From Photobacterium lutimaris (GTDB taxonomy: Bacteria; Pseudomonadota; Gammaproteobacteria; Enterobacterales; Vibrionaceae): a stretch of 64,000 nucleotides of DNA. The position numbers and the translations under genes are program-made. The first letter of the stretch is position 1. Each line of letters starts with the position of its first letter. Shown piece by piece: positions 1-9,671 of the stretch. The stretch covers positions 62,001 to 126,000 of the forward strand of contig NZ_PYMH01000001.1 in the NCBI RefSeq assembly GCF_003025555.1, read 5' to 3'. The notes below the pieces were generated by a model, which was not told the DNA's origin, did no database searches, and was given only the letters and a program-made list of their open reading frames with translations.

Positions 1-1180
1 GATGCGCTTCTGAATAAGAAACAGTGTGTGACCACTCTGGAGGAAAGATGGGGTAGTAGCCAAGACTCAACGAGGTATGCTGCTCTTATAAATAATGTTA
101 AAAGGTTCGACAGTCTATTCTTTAACATCAGCCCTGCAGAGGCCAAAACCATGGATCCGCAGGAAAGGATTCTATTAGAAGTTGTCTGGGAATGCATTGA
201 AGATGCAGGGTATATACCTCAAGCGTTAAATGATTCTTCTGAACGGGTGGGGGTATTTGTTGGTGCAACGTGGAGCGACTACAAGAATGTTGGTTTAGAA
301 GCATTCAGTGAAAGCGGGAAAGCGGAGGGATCTGCTTTTCATTCCTCCCTTGCTAATCGAATTTCACATTTTTACGATTTTAAGGGGCCCAGTATTGCGA
401 TTGATACTTCGTGTAGTTCTGGGCTAACAGCTTTGCATATGGCATGTTCGAGTATCACAATGGGAGATTGCGACTCTGCTATTGTTGCAAGCGTAAATAT
501 TGTGTCGCATGAGTACCATTATGAGCTACTTAAAAACCTAGATTTGTTATCCAATTCGAATGAAAGCAATGCATTAAGTAGTTATGCATCCGGCTGGGTT
601 CTCGGCGAGGGAGTGGGATCGTTCCTCATTAGAGGCAGAGGTCAAGCTGAACAGCTATTAGATAACATTCATGCAATTATTAAAGGAACTTCAATTGGCC
701 ATGGCGGCAGAACGTCAAGATTTTGGTCTCCAAATGCAACCGAACAATCGATTAATATACAGCGAACACTGGATAGAGCCGGTGTTTCATCTGATGATAT
801 TGATTATATCGAATTGGCAGCGCCAGGCGCACCTTTGTCAGATGCATCGGAATTTCAAGCCATTAAGAAAGTCTTTAAACATAGATTTAATGGGAAGAAA
901 ATATATATTGGAACAGTTAAGCCTAATGTTGGTCATGCAGAATCCGCTTCTTCATTAGCCCAAATAAGCAAAGCCATACTCCAATTAAAACACGATAAAA
1001 TTGCACCTACTATCGTCCGTGGAGAAATAAGTCCGCTTGTTGACATTAAAAACACGCCATTCGAAATCAATAAAATGCTTGTTAAATGCCAACGAAAGGA
1101 AAAGCCATTTAATATTTTAGTCAATTCTTTTGGAGGAACTGGTACGTCTTCGCATGTGATCTTGGAGCAATATAAAGAGA
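1..1180 (+). other. KS0: ketosynthase of M1 lacking the first catalytic histidine
   Basis: The active-site cysteine is present (IDTSCSSG, Cys129) and the later NVGHAES histidine is kept, but the motif that should read EAHGTGT reads ELAAPGA (nt 811-831), so the first catalytic His is gone. In trans-AT systems such KS0 domains pass the chain on without decarboxylative elongation. The first part of the domain is outside the window. An ACP with no other domain follows, so M1 is KS0-ACP. Confidence 0.85.
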
Positions 1181-4100
1181 AAAAGAAACGGTTAGAATCA
1201 AGCAAAGTAAGACTATTTCTTTTCTCAGCGAATTCCGATGAAGAGCTACTTAACGTTCTTGACCAATATATTCGTTTTCTAAACAAGAATAGGAACCTCG
1301 ATGTAATCAACCTCGCTTATACTTTACTCTTCGGAAGGGCAGAGCTTCCTCATAGGTTTGCGGTTTTTGCTGATAATATTCCTACTCTAGTAGATCGCAT
1401 GCTTAATTGCGTGAAAAATCGAGTAATTCATGAGAGAGTTGTTAATAGCGAGGCGTTTTCTATTGGAATAGACTCTGAAAATAATCTTGTGGCGTTAGCT
1501 ACAGAATGGGTGGAAGGGAAGGAAATAGCGAAACACGAGAAATTTACGGAGCCCTACAAAAAAGTTTCGCTCCCCACCTATCCGTTTCTAAGAAATGAGC
1601 ATTGGTTAAATGATGCGAAATTCAGTAACACTAACAGCAAACCAGTAAACAATATGGTGCCCCCTTCTAACTTAGAAGGGGATGTTCTATCAAGGACTGA
1701 GAGCTACCTTATTCAGTTATTTTCAGAAGCATCAGAAATACCCGAAGCTCAAATAAACGCGAATACGACACTCGATAAGTACGGAATTAACTCGATTATA
1801 ATCCAAAGCATCAATGAGAAATTATCTCAATATTTTAGGAAACTGTCTAAAACATTGCTGTTTGAATATCAAACTATCAGTTCATTGGCTTTATATCTCA
1901 CTGAGGCGTGTTTTAGTGAGTTACAGGACATGTTATCCTTAGACAGTGATGCAACCAAGTATCAGCCTTCAAAAATGTCGAAAAAAGGTCGCGATGTTCC
2001 GGCATTGCTTAAACATGATCCAAAGCAAGAGAATGTCGTTCTTGTTGGTCTATCGGGTATATATCCGAACTCAGAGAATATGGATGAATTCTGGTGCAAC
2101 CTTAAACAGGGAGTTGATTGCATCAGCGATATTCCAAAGAAGCGATGGGAACTCCAATCGTTTAAAGCTAAAAATAAAGATGAGCAGATAGATTATAACC
2201 GGGGAGGTTTTATCAACCATGTTGATACCTTTGACCCATTATTTTTTGGTATTTCGCCAAAAGAGGCGATGTATATTGATCCGCAGGAACGCCTATTTCT
2301 GCAGGAGTCATGGAAATCACTTGAAGATGCAGGTCTGACAAAGGAGATCATTGCCAATGATTTAAACAACGAATTGGGTGTATTTGTCGGTGTTACCTAT
2401 GGGGAATATCAACTGCATGGAATCGATGAAACCAATAAAGGTAATCAGATATCCTTAGGTTCCTTCTATGGGTCTGTTGCACATCGAGTTTCCTATTACT
2501 TAGGGGCAACTGGTCCTAGTATGGCTATAGACACCATGTGTGCTTCTTCGCTTACTAGTATGCACCTTGCGGCCGAAAGTATAAGGAGAGGTGAATGTAG
2601 TGCAGCCATTATTGGTGGTGTTAATTTATCCTTACATCCAAACAAATTCGTATTCCTTACGCAGGCTAGTATGTTGTCTGCCAAAGGACAATGCACGAGT
2701 TTTGGAAAAGATGGTGGGGGATATGTACCTGGGGAAGGTATAGGAGCGGTAGTTGCTATCAAAGAAAGCATTGCTAAGAAATTAGGCTGTCATATCTATG
2801 CCACTCTCAAAGGCTCGAGCATTAATCATGGAGGTAAAACAAACGGATATTACGTACCTAACCCTAATGCACAAGCAGAACTCATTAAAGCAGCGTTGAG
2901 CCAGGCGAATGTTAACCCGGAAACCATAACTTATGTTGAGGCACATGGGACGGGTACTAAACTGGGTGATCCGATTGAAATCAGTGGACTTAAAAAGGCA
3001 TATGAACCTTATACGTCGGCGAAACAATATTGTGCAATTGGCTCTGTAAAATCGAATATTGGGCATCTGGAGGCTGCCGCCGGAATTGCAGGTGTGACAA
3101 AAGTCTTACTGCAGATGAAGCACAGAAAACTAGTACCTTCTCTACATAGTCAGGAGACCAACCCAAATATTGATTTCGAGGATTCTCCTTTTTATGTATC
3201 TCATGATTTAAAGGATTGGTCTAGGTTGGAGGGTGAACAGATAACAGATAACCCTTTAAGAGCATCGGTAAGTTCTTTTGGAGCTGGTGGGGCCAATGCG
3301 CATGTAATACTTGAAGAATATCAACAACCGCGAATCAACGATAACAATAAGTTAACCTTTGAGGCAGAATACCCATTTATTCTGTCTGCAAAAACAAATG
3401 AGCAGCTTAAAGTATATGTAGGCGACTGGCTGCAGTTTCTGCAGAGTAGGTCATTGAATCAACAAACATCGTCAAATCACACAAGCTTATCCCTTTTAAA
3501 AACCATTAATCTGGTGTTGGAAGAGGCGTCTCAGATCATGTTGCTACCAAGAGAAGAGCTAGACATGGATGAGCCGTTCGTGGATCAGGGTTTCTCCTAC
3601 TTTGCTCTTCAGACGCTGTTAGACAAGATTAACCGCATTTTCTCACTTGACCTGTCCATGCAAGTGTTTAGGAAATACCAGAATGTTGGTGCAATTGCCA
3701 GGTATATTGTTGAAGATAGTAACCAATTAAGCACCAAAGGAGCGGAGAATAGCCAAGAAATAAGTAATCTAGTGTATACGTTGATCTGCGGCAGAGAGCA
3801 TATGGATTATAGGTTTGCCTGTAAATTCAGTTCACTGGATGAGCTTGGTCAAAAGCTGGCTGATTATATGGCAGACAAGGTTATTGGCGATATATTCGTA
3901 TCAAAAACCAAACCTAGTGACAATATTGTAAGTAATCTGACTAATATATCACTTAATGAGAAATTACAAGCATGGGTTATCGGGAATAAAATCGATTGGA
4001 GTAATGGCCAAACAGAGTTAAAAGGTAAGCGAGTTTCGCTTCCTACATACCCTTTCGCCAGGGAGCAATACTGGATACCTCAAGGTGTGGCTTTACAGAA

Positions 4101-7100
4101 ACCAGCGTTAGCTAGCAATGGTGTCGCTAAAAGTTTAATAACTGAACTATGTGGTACACGAGAATGTCCAAAGAGCATAGTAGAATTGCGACATGATGAG
4201 TTCTATTTAATGGATCATGTTCTTGGGAAGGAACATATCTTACCTGGCGTAGCATTCATCGAAATGGCATTTCAAACATACGCGCTTACAACATTAAAAA
4301 AGAAAGTTGAACTGAATAATATTGTATGGGTACAGCCAATCAAATGTTCTCAAGGTGAGGAGAAGATAAGAGTTAACTACTCGGAGGAACAGGGACGGCT
4401 TAACTATACAATTTCGTCTTATGAGAACTCTGGGTTAATACATGGTCAAGGGCAAATTGGAAAGAGTCTTGAAAACGAAGAGTTGCCTGAAATCAATATT
4501 GCCAATGAATTTGTTGGTCTAAACCAAAGAATATCCCATGATGAGTGTTATGCATCACTTCAAAGTCAACAATTAAACCTAGGCAGCTCTTTTAAAGTAA
4601 TTAGGGAAATATCGACAAACGGCAAGAAAGCAATTGGGAAGTTGTCCTTAAATGGTTTAGCTGATACTGCAAATTATCACTTACATCCAACACTGCTTGA
4701 TGGCGCTTTACAGACTGCCATTGTAGGGCTTAATGTGGATTTGGAATCAGGACTCTTTGTGCCTTTTGCACTTAAATCGGTAAAGATTTACAACAAAATT
4801 CCCAGCGAATGTTACGCGATAACGAAAACAATATCGGCTGATTCCATGTCAAGGAAATTCAGTGTTGAAATAGTTGATATGCAAGGGCATACCGTATTAT
4901 CCATTGTTGAATGTACTTCTCGCTTGTATCGCCAAAATACTTCCGAAAGGATTGATGACCATCAATTATTGTGTAAACCAGTATATACACATGAGCCTGT
5001 TTCTATGGATTTCTCGGTAAAGCCATTATCCATCGTTTTTACTTCCAAAGAGAGGGCAGAAAAGCATGGTTCCAGTTATTCTAATACTCGGTTTATCGTA
5101 CTTGAAAACGGGATAAGTGAAAATAATAATGTTTATTACTTCAATGGGGTTGGCTCGCCAGAACTGAACCAGTTTTTAACATCTCTTAGTGATCCGATTA
5201 GTATGATTTGGTGGGATGGTATTGCACTCAAGTCGTTGTATGAATACATGGATGACTTAGTGGAACATGAAGTGCTCGATTTCCTAGAGCTATACAAAAA
5301 ACTGGTATCTAATACAATAGAAACTTCGCTGTTCTATTCATTTTCAGAAGATAAGTCGTCGTTGCCTGTGCAAAGTTCTATTAAGGGATTGATTAATTCA
5401 TTGCAAAAAGAGACGACAAAAATTAACTATTGCAGTATTTCTTTTCAACAGAAGTTGTCCTTTAATAAGTTATTTAACATTATCTCGTCAGAGGTAAATA
5501 GGGTTGAAAGCCATAAACTGCTACACCTCCACTATGAAGGAACCAAGCGACATGTACGGAATTTAGTGCCAATCGATAAGGTAAAGGCTAATTCATTGGC
5601 GATCAAACGGAATGGAGTGTATCTCATCACTGGAGCGTTTGGTGGCCTAGCAAAAATTTTCGCCCAGTATTTATTTGAAACATATCAGGTACAGCTTGTT
5701 TTGACGGATCTTGCTGAAGGAATTGCTGAGGACGATAAGGTCTATCACCAATTAGAAGAGCGAGGTTGTAGTATACGATACAGAAAATGTGATCTTAGCC
5801 AGCCGACGGAGGTGAAATCGCTTTTTGATGGATTGACTAAATTAGACGGAATTCTCCATTGCGCGGGAATAATCGATGATGGGTACGCACACAAAAAGGA
5901 ACGTCGCGATTTCAGACGGGTCATTCAGCCTAAGATGAATGGTACTATCTATCTAGAAAAGTATTGTATAAACCTCGATGTTGATTTTATTGTTTTGTTT
6001 TCATCCATGGCATCAGAATTGGGTAATCAGGGACAATCGGATTACTGTTATGCCAACAGCTTTCTAAATGAATTCTCTCGTAGTCGTGAAAAACTCTATC
6101 AACAAGGCATTCAAAACCATAGAACGATTTCGATTAACTGGCCTCTTTGGAAAAATGGAGGATTAAAAGTTGATGCAGAAGTGGAGAAATACCTGGAATC
6201 CTCCATGAAGATGAGAGCGATATCAAATAAAGATGGTCTAAATGTATTTGAGCAGTCCCTGTATTACGCAGAAGCAGAGACCATGGTACTCAATGGTGAT
6301 AAGGCCGCTATTCAGACACATATTATGGCAACGACTGCTTTAGCGAAAACGAAATCAGCGCCGCTCGTATTAATCGACAAAAACGAAACATCTAGGGTCT
6401 CAAAAGTCATTGAGGATATCGTAATAGATATCGCAGCGGTACCAAGGGCAAGATTAGATGTCGATGATGATTTAAATAACTATGGTTTTGACTCGATCTC
6501 ATTCACGAGTTTAGCCAACAGGATTAATACAGCATTTTCTATCAATATTACCCCCGCACTATTTTTTGAACTTCAAGTGACCTCAATTAAGGGAATTACC
6601 ACTGAATTAACCAATCAATTTCCAGAGTCATTCATAATAAACAAACAGCCACCAAAATTTGTGCCGGATCATCAAGAAGGAGAAAATAAACCTATCGAAA
6701 TGACGCCACCGACACAAAAAAGTCTGCCAGTATCGGGAAAGGTGGAAGAGGACATTGCCATTGTTGGTATGAGTGGTGTATTACCCAACTCAGCAAGCTT
6801 GGATGAGTTTTGGAATCACTTAGTTGAAGGGAATAATTTGGTATCTGAAATACCAGAACAAAGATGGAAGTGGAAAGACTACTATGGAGATCCTAACAAG
6901 GAGATCGGGAAGACCAATATAAAGTGGGGCGCATTTATGCCCGATATTGACATGTTTGATGCGGAATTCTTCAATATATCGCCTAGAGAGGCTGTATTAA
7001 TGGATCCTCAGCAAAGGAAGTTCTTGGAAACTGTCTGGAATGCAATTGAGCATTCAGGACATTCACCTAAGGAATATTCTAATACTCGAACTGGCTTGTT

Positions 7101-9489
7101 TGTAGGTGTTTCTACTTCAGAATATAGCCAAAAAATCAAGGCGGCGAATCTTCCGATTGATGCCTACACTTCAACGGGAAGCTGTCATAGCATTACGGCA
7201 AACAGAATCTCTTATCTTCTCAATTTACGCGGACCCAGCGAGCCCGTTGATACGGCATGTTCATCCTCATTGGTTGCTATTATAAGAGCAATTGAGTATA
7301 TAAAAAAAGGAGAATGTGATTGTGCAATCGTTGGAGGAGTTAATGCGCTAATTTCACCGGATTATTACATTTCCTTTAATAAGGCGGGAATGCTTTCAGA
7401 AGATGGGAAATGTAAAACGTTCGATGAAAATGCCGATGGTTATGTGAGAGGCGAAGGTTCTGCGGCCCTGATATTGAAACCGATCAGTAAAGCGGAAGCA
7501 GACAATGATACCATTTATGGTGTTATCAAAGGGAGTGCTATTAATCATGGGGGTCATGCAAACTCCTTAACAGCACCGAATGCGCAAGCCCAAGCAGATC
7601 TACTGACTAAAGCGTATTCGAACGCAGAAATAGATCCAAACACGATTACCTATATCGAAGCGCATGGAACGGGCACGCGAATTGGTGATCCTATTGAAAT
7701 CAATGGGATTAAAAAAGCATTTGCAACACTAGAGAGTGTGACAAAATCCGAAGTGGATCAGCCGCTTGCTTGTGGTATTGGTTCGGTAAAAACTAATACA
7801 GGACACCTAGAGACAGCAGCTGGAATTACTGGGCTAATTAAGATTCTCTATGCGATGAATAAAGGAGTGATTCCAGCTAGTATTCACCAAAACAAGAAGA
7901 GTTCGTATATCGAGCTAGATAATACCAAATTCTATATTGTGGACAAAAATACTGCATGGAAGACAGGCATTAATAAGCACGGGCAAACAATCCCGAAAAG
8001 AGCTGGTATTAGTTCATTTGGATTCGGTGGGGTGAATGCCCATCTCGTGATAGAAGAATACAGAGGGTTGTCATCAGAAGTCGCTCAGGAAATAGGAGAC
8101 CAACTTGTTGTGCTTTCTGCCAAATCAACCGCTGCTCTGTATCGCAGTGCAAATAATCTAGACAGATTTGTAGCAGAAAACCAAAAACTGGGCCTTGCTG
8201 ATATTGCTTATACGACCCGAGTTAGAGATGCAGGTTACGCATATCGACTAGCCATTATCGTGAACAGTTTAGATGATTTACGAGAAAAACTTAAGAGCTA
8301 CCTCATTGGTGATGGTAAGTACGGTTCGTCTATTTTCTACAACAAGCAACTTGAACCGAATCAGACGATTTTGCGTCTATTAGAAGGACCGGAAGGTGAA
8401 GAATTTACTAAGATCTTAGTTGGAAGAAATAAGGTTTCGAAACTTGCCCAGCTTTGGGTAGATGGCGCGGGAATTGATATTCTTCTTAGAAGGTATAAGC
8501 GAGTAGGACTTCCTGGGTACCCATTCGAAAAAGAGTCTTACTGGATTAAGGAAGATGTTAAAAAGCACGCCAATAATGCAGTGATCAGTGCTATTAATCC
8601 ACTAATTCACAAAAATACATCAACATTATCATCACATCAATATGAGAGCACATTTAATAAGGATGACTTCTTTTTGAAAGATCATCGACTTAATGGCGTT
8701 TCTATTCTTCCTGGTGTTGTCTCGATTGGCATGATGGGGGTAGCGCTAGAGAATGCATTACCTGATCGTAATTTTGTAATACGTGACACCAATTGGTTGC
8801 GACCCTTATTTGTGGATGAGGATAACGTGAATGTTTATGTTCGCATTAAAACTAACAGCACATCGTTTTCTATTTCGGTCTTTACCAAAGAGACAGACGG
8901 AAATGAGGTTGTTCATGTTAAGGCCAAGATTGATGAAATTCAACAATCAGTGGCTGGACGAGTTGATATCGCAGCCATAGAGGCCTTGTGTTCGAAGGAA
9001 TTGAATGTTGACCAACAGTATAGAGAGACTCTAAGAAAGGGACTGAACTTAGGCAGTAGTTTCAAGGTCATCAATAAGATTAAGATAGGCAGTGGCATGG
9101 CACTAGCGCGATTAAAGCTAGCGGATTCGATGGATCTATTCGATTATCATCCCAGCTTATTAGATGGCGCCTTACAGTCGGCTATTCTGTCAGGTAATTT
9201 TTCCCAATTATGCGTGCCTTACGAAGTTAAGGCAATTGAACGATTTCGCCCGTTAACTCGTGATTGCTGGGTATATATTGAGGAGCAAACGGGATCCAAT
9301 TGTTTCAACATTTCAATCACGGATCCTGAAGGTAATTTGCTTGTAAAAATACATCGATTCTATCCACAAGTGATTCAAGATGAAAAAGAGGTGACTTCTG
9401 AACTGGCTCATATAGAGGCTATGTTGATCGAATGTGCGGATGGTCGCCGAAGTGAGGAAGAATTGAAGGCCGAGCTTGATGCTTTATAG
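1..9489 (+). CDS. trans-AT polyketide synthase, modules M1 to M3 (5' end cut by window)
   Basis: The frame is open from base 1, so the start lies upstream; residues below count from the GTG at 28. Order: KS1 (to nt ~1180), post-KS linker (~1560), ACP (Ser589 in GINS), KS2 (nt ~2030-3330; Cys838, His973, His1013), ACP-like insert (~3484-3720), LPTYPF linker (~4040), DH (His1397, Asp1558 in DGALQ), KR (Tyr2006; IDD motif as in B-type KRs), ACP (Ser2156 in GFDS), KS3 (nt ~6750-8060; Cys2411), LPGYPF linker (~8507), DH (HxxxGxxxxP, DGALQ), then a short charged C-terminal helix region (nt ~9390-9486) that looks like a docking domain. There is no AT domain, which marks the trans-AT class: malonyl units are loaded by a separate AT. 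KS1 keeps its Cys129 but has lost the first catalytic His. The protein ends after a DH with no KR or ACP; these are at the start of the next gene, so M3 is split between two proteins. GC is visibly lower than in the right-hand chromosomal genes. Confidence 0.95.
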   Translation, partial: DALLNKKQCVTTLEERWGSSQDSTRYAALINNVKRFDSLFFNISPAEAKTMDPQERILLEVVWECIEDAGYIPQALNDSSERVGVFVGATWSDYKNVGLEAFSESGKAEGSAFHSSLANRISHFYDFKGPSIAIDTSCSSGLTALHMACSSITMGDCDSAIVASVNIVSHEYHYELLKNLDLLSNSNESNALSSYASGWVLGEGVGSFLIRGRGQAEQLLDNIHAIIKGTSIGHGGRTSRFWSPNATEQSINIQRTLDRAGVSSDDIDYIELAAPGAPLSDASEFQAIKKVFKHRFNGKKIYIGTVKPNVGHAESASSLAQISKAILQLKHDKIAPTIVRGEISPLVDIKNTPFEINKMLVKCQRKEKPFNILVNSFGGTGTSSHVILEQYKEKKKRLESSKVRLFLFSANSDEELLNVLDQYIRFLNKNRNLDVINLAYTLLFGRAELPHRFAVFADNIPTLVDRMLNCVKNRVIHERVVNSEAFSIGIDSENNLVALATEWVEGKEIAKHEKFTEPYKKVSLPTYPFLRNEHWLNDAKFSNTNSKPVNNMVPPSNLEGDVLSRTESYLIQLFSEASEIPEAQINANTTLDKYGINSIIIQSINEKLSQYFRKLSKTLLFEYQTISSLALYLTEACFSELQDMLSLDSDATKYQPSKMSKKGRDVPALLKHDPKQENVVLVGLSGIYPNSENMDEFWCNLKQGVDCISDIPKKRWELQSFKAKNKDEQIDYNRGGFINHVDTFDPLFFGISPKEAMYIDPQERLFLQESWKSLEDAGLTKEIIANDLNNELGVFVGVTYGEYQLHGIDETNKGNQISLGSFYGSVAHRVSYYLGATGPSMAIDTMCASSLTSMHLAAESIRRGECSAAIIGGVNLSLHPNKFVFLTQASMLSAKGQCTSFGKDGGGYVPGEGIGAVVAIKESIAKKLGCHIYATLKGSSINHGGKTNGYYVPNPNAQAELIKAALSQANVNPETITYVEAHGTGTKLGDPIEISGLKKAYEPYTSAKQYCAIGSVKSNIGHLEAAAGIAGVTKVLLQMKHRKLVPSLHSQETNPNIDFEDSPFYVSHDLKDWSRLEGEQITDNPLRASVSSFGAGGANAHVILEEYQQPRINDNNKLTFEAEYPFILSAKTNEQLKVYVGDWLQFLQSRSLNQQTSSNHTSLSLLKTINLVLEEASQIMLLPREELDMDEPFVDQGFSYFALQTLLDKINRIFSLDLSMQVFRKYQNVGAIARYIVEDSNQLSTKGAENSQEISNLVYTLICGREHMDYRFACKFSSLDELGQKLADYMADKVIGDIFVSKTKPSDNIVSNLTNISLNEKLQAWVIGNKIDWSNGQTELKGKRVSLPTYPFAREQYWIPQGVALQKPALASNGVAKSLITELCGTRECPKSIVELRHDEFYLMDHVLGKEHILPGVAFIEMAFQTYALTTLKKKVELNNIVWVQPIKCSQGEEKIRVNYSEEQGRLNYTISSYENSGLIHGQGQIGKSLENEELPEINIANEFVGLNQRISHDECYASLQSQQLNLGSSFKVIREISTNGKKAIGKLSLNGLADTANYHLHPTLLDGALQTAIVGLNVDLESGLFVPFALKSVKIYNKIPSECYAITKTISADSMSRKFSVEIVDMQGHTVLSIVECTSRLYRQNTSERIDDHQLLCKPVYTHEPVSMDFSVKPLSIVFTSKERAEKHGSSYSNTRFIVLENGISENNNVYYFNGVGSPELNQFLTSLSDPISMIWWDGIALKSLYEYMDDLVEHEVLDFLELYKKLVSNTIETSLFYSFSEDKSSLPVQSSIKGLINSLQKETTKINYCSISFQQKLSFNKLFNIISSEVNRVESHKLLHLHYEGTKRHVRNLVPIDKVKANSLAIKRNGVYLITGAFGGLAKIFAQYLFETYQVQLVLTDLAEGIAEDDKVYHQLEERGCSIRYRKCDLSQPTEVKSLFDGLTKLDGILHCAGIIDDGYAHKKERRDFRRVIQPKMNGTIYLEKYCINLDVDFIVLFSSMASELGNQGQSDYCYANSFLNEFSRSREKLYQQGIQNHRTISINWPLWKNGGLKVDAEVEKYLESSMKMRAISNKDGLNVFEQSLYYAEAETMVLNGDKAAIQTHIMATTALAKTKSAPLVLIDKNETSRVSKVIEDIVIDIAAVPRARLDVDDDLNNYGFDSISFTSLANRINTAFSINITPALFFELQVTSIKGITTELTNQFPESFIINKQPPKFVPDHQEGENKPIEMTPPTQKSLPVSGKVEEDIAIVGMSGVLPNSASLDEFWNHLVEGNNLVSEIPEQRWKWKDYYGDPNKEIGKTNIKWGAFMPDIDMFDAEFFNISPREAVLMDPQQRKFLETVWNAIEHSGHSPKEYSNTRTGLFVGVSTSEYSQKIKAANLPIDAYTSTGSCHSITANRISYLLNLRGPSEPVDTACSSSLVAIIRAIEYIKKGECDCAIVGGVNALISPDYYISFNKAGMLSEDGKCKTFDENADGYVRGEGSAALILKPISKAEADNDTIYGVIKGSAINHGGHANSLTAPNAQAQADLLTKAYSNAEIDPNTITYIEAHGTGTRIGDPIEINGIKKAFATLESVTKSEVDQPLACGIGSVKTNTGHLETAAGITGLIKILYAMNKGVIPASIHQNKKSSYIELDNTKFYIVDKNTAWKTGINKHGQTIPKRAGISSFGFGGVNAHLVIEEYRGLSSEVAQEIGDQLVVLSAKSTAALYRSANNLDRFVAENQKLGLADIAYTTRVRDAGYAYRLAIIVNSLDDLREKLKSYLIGDGKYGSSIFYNKQLEPNQTILRLLEGPEGEEFTKILVGRNKVSKLAQLWVDGAGIDILLRRYKRVGLPGYPFEKESYWIKEDVKKHANNAVISAINPLIHKNTSTLSSHQYESTFNKDDFFLKDHRLNGVSILPGVVSIGMMGVALENALPDRNFVIRDTNWLRPLFVDEDNVNVYVRIKTNSTSFSISVFTKETDGNEVVHVKAKIDEIQQSVAGRVDIAAIEALCSKELNVDQQYRETLRKGLNLGSSFKVINKIKIGSGMALARLKLADSMDLFDYHPSLLDGALQSAILSGNFSQLCVPYEVKAIERFRPLTRDCWVYIEEQTGSNCFNISITDPEGNLLVKIHRFYPQVIQDEKEVTSELAHIEAMLIECADGRRSEEELKAELDAL
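3484..3720 (+). other. ACP-like insert in the KS flanking region of M2, attachment Ser lost
   Basis: Between the first strand and helix after KS2 and the VYTLICGREH segment that normally follows directly, about 80 residues are inserted. They have the helix pattern of an acyl carrier protein (EELDMDEPF, then GFSYFAL, then a helix ending in DKIN, then an FRKYQNVGAIARYI-like last helix). The residue aligned with the phosphopantetheine serine is Tyr1191 (nt 3598-3600), so no prosthetic group can attach there. Related inserts sit at the same place in M6 and M8. The location is where I recall the LINKS element of trans-AT KSs to lie. Confidence 0.7.
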
Positions 9490-9671
9490 ATCAAGAAATT
9501 ATCATTTTGTGAATTTGATGAGGGTGTAATTCACAACATGAGGTAGAGACAATACATGCTAATTCATCCCTTCAATACTGAGATGACAGTTTACAAGAAG
9601 GACATGGGTCCTAGATCTGAAAACACTGATAATAATTAGGGCGCCATAGAATAGCGTTAAGGAGAACAAAC

